A stretch of 64,000 nt of DNA from Hoeflea_A sp965204935. GTDB taxonomy: Bacteria > Pseudomonadota > Alphaproteobacteria > Rhizobiales > Rhizobiaceae. Numbering within the stretch: position 1 is the stretch's first letter; every line of letters starts with the position of its first letter. This document shows positions 60,771 to 64,000 of the stretch, in pieces. The stretch lies in NCBI RefSeq assembly GCF_965204935.1, contig NZ_CBDBFO010000002.1; one strand, given 5' to 3'. A program made the position numbers and the translations under genes. The notes below the pieces were generated by a model, which made no database searches, was not told the origin of the DNA, and saw nothing but the letters and a program-made list of their open reading frames with translations.

Positions 60771-61919
60771 TCAGTGTACAACGCCCATCTGCCGGATCGC
60801 GAGATCCTTCATGATCTCCTCCGATCCGCCGCCGATCGCCATGACCTTCACTTCACGGTAGATGCGTTCCACCGGGTTGCCGCGCAGGTAACCGGCGCCG
60901 CCGAATATCTGCATGGCCTCCGACGCACAGTATTCCAGGATCTTGGTCGACAGGAACTTGGCTTTGCTGATCTCCGCGACCGGCGTCGAGCCTTCATTCG
61001 CCATCCAGCAGATCTGATTGAGATAGGCTTCCAGGGAATCGATGCGCGCCGACATGTCCGCGACCTTGTGTGCGATCACCTGGTGCTCGATCAGGCGCTT
61101 GCCGAAGGTTTTTCGCTCGTTGGCGTAAGAGACCGATTCAGAAAGGCACAGCTTGGCCATGCCCAGACTCTGGGCGATCAGCGCCAGGCGTTCAAAGTTG
61201 AAATTGTTCATGATCGCCATGAAGCCCTTGTTTTCCGGACCGATCAGACTGTCGGCCGGCAGCCTGCAGTCATCGAAGAAAAGTGTCGCCTGATCGGAGC
61301 ACCACCAGCCCATCTTGCGGTCCAGCGCCGAGCGAGTGAAACCAGGCGTGTCGGCCTCGACAAAAAACAACGAAATTCCGGCCAGTCCGGACCCGCCGGT
61401 GCGTGCGCCGATGACAAAGTAGCGGCTGGTCATACCGCCGGTAATGAACGTCTTTGTGCCGTTCAGTACCCACTCATTGCCGTCCTGGCGGGCAGTGGTC
61501 TGCAGGTTCGCGACATCGGAGCCGCCGGAGGGTTCGGTGATGCCGAGCGAGGAGCCTTCCTCACCCGACAGTATCTGCGGCAGGACACGCTGTTTGAGTT
61601 CTTCCGAACCAAGCAGCGCAATCGGACCGGTCGAAATGTTGCGCGCGCCGAGTGCCGCGCCCACGCCGGTCGCGCCGCATTTGCCGAGTTCTTCGGCGAC
61701 CGCGGCTCGCATAAAGCAGTCATCGAAGCCGAGGCCGCCATAGGCTTCGTCGATGCCGAAACCGAACATGCCAAGCGCGCCGGCTTTCCTGTGCAGCTCC
61801 CAGGGAATGGTTCCGGCCTCGTCCCAATCGTCCGCAAAGGGTCGGATCTCCGTTGCCACGAATTTTTCAAAACTTTCCCGGAATGCGCGCTGCTCCTGGG
61901 TCTCGAACGGATTTTTCAT
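60771..61919 (-). CDS. Acyl-CoA dehydrogenase
   Basis: FAD enzyme of 382 residues. Conserved blocks are SLGITEPSGGSDVANLQTTA and KTFITGGMTSRYFVIGART for flavin binding, and LIEHQVIAHKVADM. The C-terminal EYCASEAMQIFGGAGYLRGNPVERIYREV is the family signature. The TEPSGGSDV form and the length resemble short- and branched-chain dehydrogenases; the exact acyl-CoA is unclear. It stands alone. A dyad gaacgttc at 62007-62014, upstream of its start, could be an operator. Confidence 0.88.
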   Translation of the reverse strand: MKNPFETQEQRAFRESFEKFVATEIRPFADDWDEAGTIPWELHRKAGALGMFGFGIDEAYGGLGFDDCFMRAAVAEELGKCGATGVGAALGARNISTGPIALLGSEELKQRVLPQILSGEEGSSLGITEPSGGSDVANLQTTARQDGNEWVLNGTKTFITGGMTSRYFVIGARTGGSGLAGISLFFVEADTPGFTRSALDRKMGWWCSDQATLFFDDCRLPADSLIGPENKGFMAIMNNFNFERLALIAQSLGMAKLCLSESVSYANERKTFGKRLIEHQVIAHKVADMSARIDSLEAYLNQICWMANEGSTPVAEISKAKFLSTKILEYCASEAMQIFGGAGYLRGNPVERIYREVKVMAIGGGSEEIMKDLAIRQMGVVH

Positions 61920-62058
61920 GGTCGAATTCCTGTCAAAGGCGGCACCTGCCGAAAGATTGAACGCTACCTGACGCCAGTTTACAGGGCCGCTTCAACAAAA
62001 CAAGACGAACGTTCTGTCTGTTTTGGGATGCCGGCTTGCCGGGGGATGAATTCATCAT

Positions 62059-62712
62059 CTAGAGGCCGAGACGGTTGGCAATCTTGGAAAGGGCAACGGC
62101 GTTGCCACCACCGGTCTTTTCACGGATCGAGAGGCGGTGGCTTTCCACGGTCCGCACGCTGATGTGAAGCTGTTCGGCAATCTGGCGGTTGGTCATGCCC
62201 TTGGAAACGGCTGCCAGAACCTGCTTCTCCCGATCGGTCAAACCGTAGTCGTTTGCGGGAACAAGCTTGTCGACGGTGCGGCCGGCCAGTGACGCGGCGG
62301 CCTGCGGACCAAGATAGGTGGCGCCCTGGGCAACGGACCGGATGGCGTTGATCATCTCGTCTTTGGAGACATCCTTGAGCACAAACCCGTTGGCTCCGAT
62401 GCGCAGGGCTTCCTGCACATATTCCTCATTGTCGTAGATTGACAGGAAAAGGATCTTCGTTTCCGGCCGCGACTGCTTGATCTTCTTCGCCGCCTCCAGG
62501 CCGTTCATTTCCGGCATCGAGATATCGAGAAGGACCATGTCCGGCTCAAGTGAGCGGCACAGCTCGACCGCCTGCCGGCCGTTGCTGCCTTCGCCAACGA
62601 TATCGACAAAATCCTCGTCAGCAAGCCGCGACCGGATGCCCTCACGCAGCAGGTCGTGATCGTCGACGATGACCAGCCGAATCCGAGTGCCGTCTGATCG
62701 TGCAGACCGCAT
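62059..62712 (-). CDS. NarL-family response regulator
   Basis: Two-domain regulator of 217 residues. The receiver domain has the acidic pair (LVIVDDHDLLREGI), the phosphorylated aspartate in MVLLDISMPEMNGLEA, and the lysine in FVLKDVSKDEM. The C-terminal LuxR-type helix-turn-helix is LTDREKQVLAAVSKGMTNRQ followed by IAEQLHISVRTVESHR. It lies 29 bp after the histidine kinase gene on the same strand and is its cognate regulator. Confidence 0.94.
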   Translation of the reverse strand: MRSARSDGTRIRLVIVDDHDLLREGIRSRLADEDFVDIVGEGSNGRQAVELCRSLEPDMVLLDISMPEMNGLEAAKKIKQSRPETKILFLSIYDNEEYVQEALRIGANGFVLKDVSKDEMINAIRSVAQGATYLGPQAAASLAGRTVDKLVPANDYGLTDREKQVLAAVSKGMTNRQIAEQLHISVRTVESHRLSIREKTGGGNAVALSKIANRLGL

Positions 62713-62741
62713 TCGTTCCGTTCCCCTTTGTTATTCGGTAC

Positions 62742-64000
62742 TCATTTTTTGTTGTTTACTATCGGCAAAGTCACGGTGATTGCAAGTCCGCCGGATGGGG
62801 GCTTGGAGAAGCGGATCGAGCCTCCGAAGGTGTCGATGCGTTCCTGCATGTTGCGGATGCCGAGTCCGCCGCCTCGCTTGCGCCTTTCTGCGCCACGCGG
62901 CATGCCGGTTCCGTCGTCCTCCAGCTGCAGCCTTATGGTCTTGCCGCGCCGGCACAGGCGGATGCTGACATGGTTGGCCCCGGAGTGACGCACCACATTG
63001 GTCAGCGCTTCCTGGATCACGCGGTAGAGCGCGGTCTTCGCCTCGTCAGACAACATGTCCTTGATCTGTTCGGCTTCCACCTCGACGGCAATGCCGCTCT
63101 GGCGCGAGAATTCGCTGCAGAGGCTCTTTACCGCGGCCGCCAGCCCCATATCGTCAAGCACCGACGGCCGCAAGGCCATGGAAATGCGGCGCACTTCGGC
63201 TATGGCATTGTCGAGCGCGTTCATCGATTTTTCGATCGGCTCGGATATGTCGCCTTCCTTGTGCGAACTGTTCAACGCGTTCTCCAGGCCGTAGCGCGCC
63301 GAGACCAGAAGCTGGCTGATGCTGTCATGCAGTTCGCGTGACACGCGCTTGCGCTCTTCCTCCTGGAAATCCACCTGGCGTGCTGACAGTTCCTTCAGCC
63401 GCGCATCGGCAAAGCGCTGTTCCGACAAACGCGCGGCGGCAATGGTCGCGCCCGTCAGGCTGACCGCGCCGAGCATGAGAACAAAGAGCACCAGCCGTGT
63501 CTCGCCGACATTGTCATGCAGTTCCGACTGAACGGCGGCGACCTGCCGCGAAACCTCGTCAAGATAGATGCCGGTTCCGAGCATCCAGTTCCATTTGTCG
63601 AGGTAGACGGAATATCCGAGTTTTTCCACATATTCGCCGCTCGACGGTTTCTTCCACACAAATGAGTAGAACTCGCCACCTTTCTTGGCGCGGTCGATCA
63701 GGTCCCTGACAACATGCCTCCCGTCCTCGTCTTCAAGACCGATCCAGTTGCTGCCGACCAGGTAGGTCAGGCGCGGATTGACGATATTGGTGCCGTCTTC
63801 GTCATAGATGAAGAAGTAACTGTCCTCGCCGAAGGTCATCTTGCGGACAATCTCGGTGACCTGCCGCTGCGCCTGGCGCTTGGTCTTCAGGTTTGACGCG
63901 TAGATTGGCGTCAGCGCATTTCGCGCCAGCATGACGTAATTCTTGAGCTCCGCGTGCTTCAGATCGAGGTAGAGATTCTCGACCGTTTCGGCCTGTGAGC
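62742..64000 (-). CDS. Cache-domain sensor histidine kinase, NarX/DegS type (5' end outside window)
   Basis: Partial gene; the frame stays open through the window edge (SQAETVENLYLDLKHAEL), so at least 419 residues are visible and the true start is beyond. The visible N-terminal part is a single-cache domain (EDSYFFIYDEDGTNIVNPRL, GLEDEDGRHVVRD), then a membrane span (RLVLFVLMLGAVSLTGATIA). The HisKA_3 domain has RKRVSRELHDSISQLL with the phosphorylated histidine, and the HATPase domain has ALTNVVRHSGANHVSI and LEDDGTGMP. An internal ATG at 63932 would truncate the sensor and is not taken as the start. The sensed signal is a small external molecule, unidentified. Confidence 0.92.
   Translation of the reverse strand, partial: SQAETVENLYLDLKHAELKNYVMLARNALTPIYASNLKTKRQAQRQVTEIVRKMTFGEDSYFFIYDEDGTNIVNPRLTYLVGSNWIGLEDEDGRHVVRDLIDRAKKGGEFYSFVWKKPSSGEYVEKLGYSVYLDKWNWMLGTGIYLDEVSRQVAAVQSELHDNVGETRLVLFVLMLGAVSLTGATIAAARLSEQRFADARLKELSARQVDFQEEERKRVSRELHDSISQLLVSARYGLENALNSSHKEGDISEPIEKSMNALDNAIAEVRRISMALRPSVLDDMGLAAAVKSLCSEFSRQSGIAVEVEAEQIKDMLSDEAKTALYRVIQEALTNVVRHSGANHVSIRLCRRGKTIRLQLEDDGTGMPRGAERRKRGGGLGIRNMQERIDTFGGSIRFSKPPSGGLAITVTLPIVNNKK

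Overview
The window looks like chromosomal DNA of an alphaproteobacterium of the Hyphomicrobiales (rhizobial) type. This is inferred from codon use, dense GTG/TTG-started and ATGA-overlapped operons, and families typical of that group: pca genes with pcaQ, inositol genes, dipeptide and sugar ABC systems, znuCB-zur, and D-amino-acid genes. Most of it is a string of catabolic operons, broken by one accessory region and by several mobile elements whose ends and target duplications can be read directly.

Layout. 1-11.1 kb: a sugar/xyloside operon (binding protein, two permeases, GH43 xylosidase, ATPase, SDR). The binding-protein gene is split by an IS66-family element, and the first permease gene carries a same-strand group II intron. 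11.3-14.1 kb: a D-amino-acid module (DgcN, DgcA, D-amino-acid transaminase). 14.3-23.8 kb: a lysine/2-aminoadipate/glutarate catabolic block (glutaryl-CoA dehydrogenase, fused 2-oxoacid dehydrogenase E1, FabD-like acyltransferase, Lrp regulator, ALDH7-type dehydrogenase, lysine/saccharopine dehydrogenase-like protein, LysR regulator). An IS5-family element sits inside the Lrp/ALDH divergent control region. 23.8-30.9 kb: an inositol-type cluster (iolC, iolB, aldolase, two Gfo/Idh/MocA oxidoreductases, an IolE-like protein) with a LacI regulator and two matching palindromic operators. 31.2-42.3 kb: a LuxR/MalT-like regulator and a dipeptide-type ABC transporter operon with a HyuA-like protein and two DUF917 proteins, closed by a strong terminator.

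42.6-50.2 kb is the accessory region. It holds a two-gene module whose second protein has a HEPN-type RxxxxH motif and whose two proteins share a related domain. The first gene of the pair is split by an IS66 element that is itself split by a second identical IS5 copy, and an IS4-like element sits in the apparent upstream control region. A membrane-anchored protein of unknown function and an AHSA1/ArsR pair with a 36-bp perfect palindrome follow.

50.4-56.1 kb: the protocatechuate branch of the beta-ketoadipate pathway (pcaQ divergent from pcaCHGIJF). 56.1-57.5 kb: a Tat-exported protein resembling an alanyl-tRNA-synthetase core, and a small secreted protein. 57.8-59.9 kb: znuC-znuB-zur with a candidate Zur box. 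59.9-64 kb: cysQ, an acyl-CoA dehydrogenase, and a NarL-type response regulator with its cache-domain histidine kinase, which runs off the window end.

No tRNA, rRNA or CRISPR array was seen. The strongest candidate for an undescribed system is the HEPN-containing gene pair at 42.6-46.6 kb. The exported AlaRS-like protein and the DUF917/HyuA/ABC operon are next.
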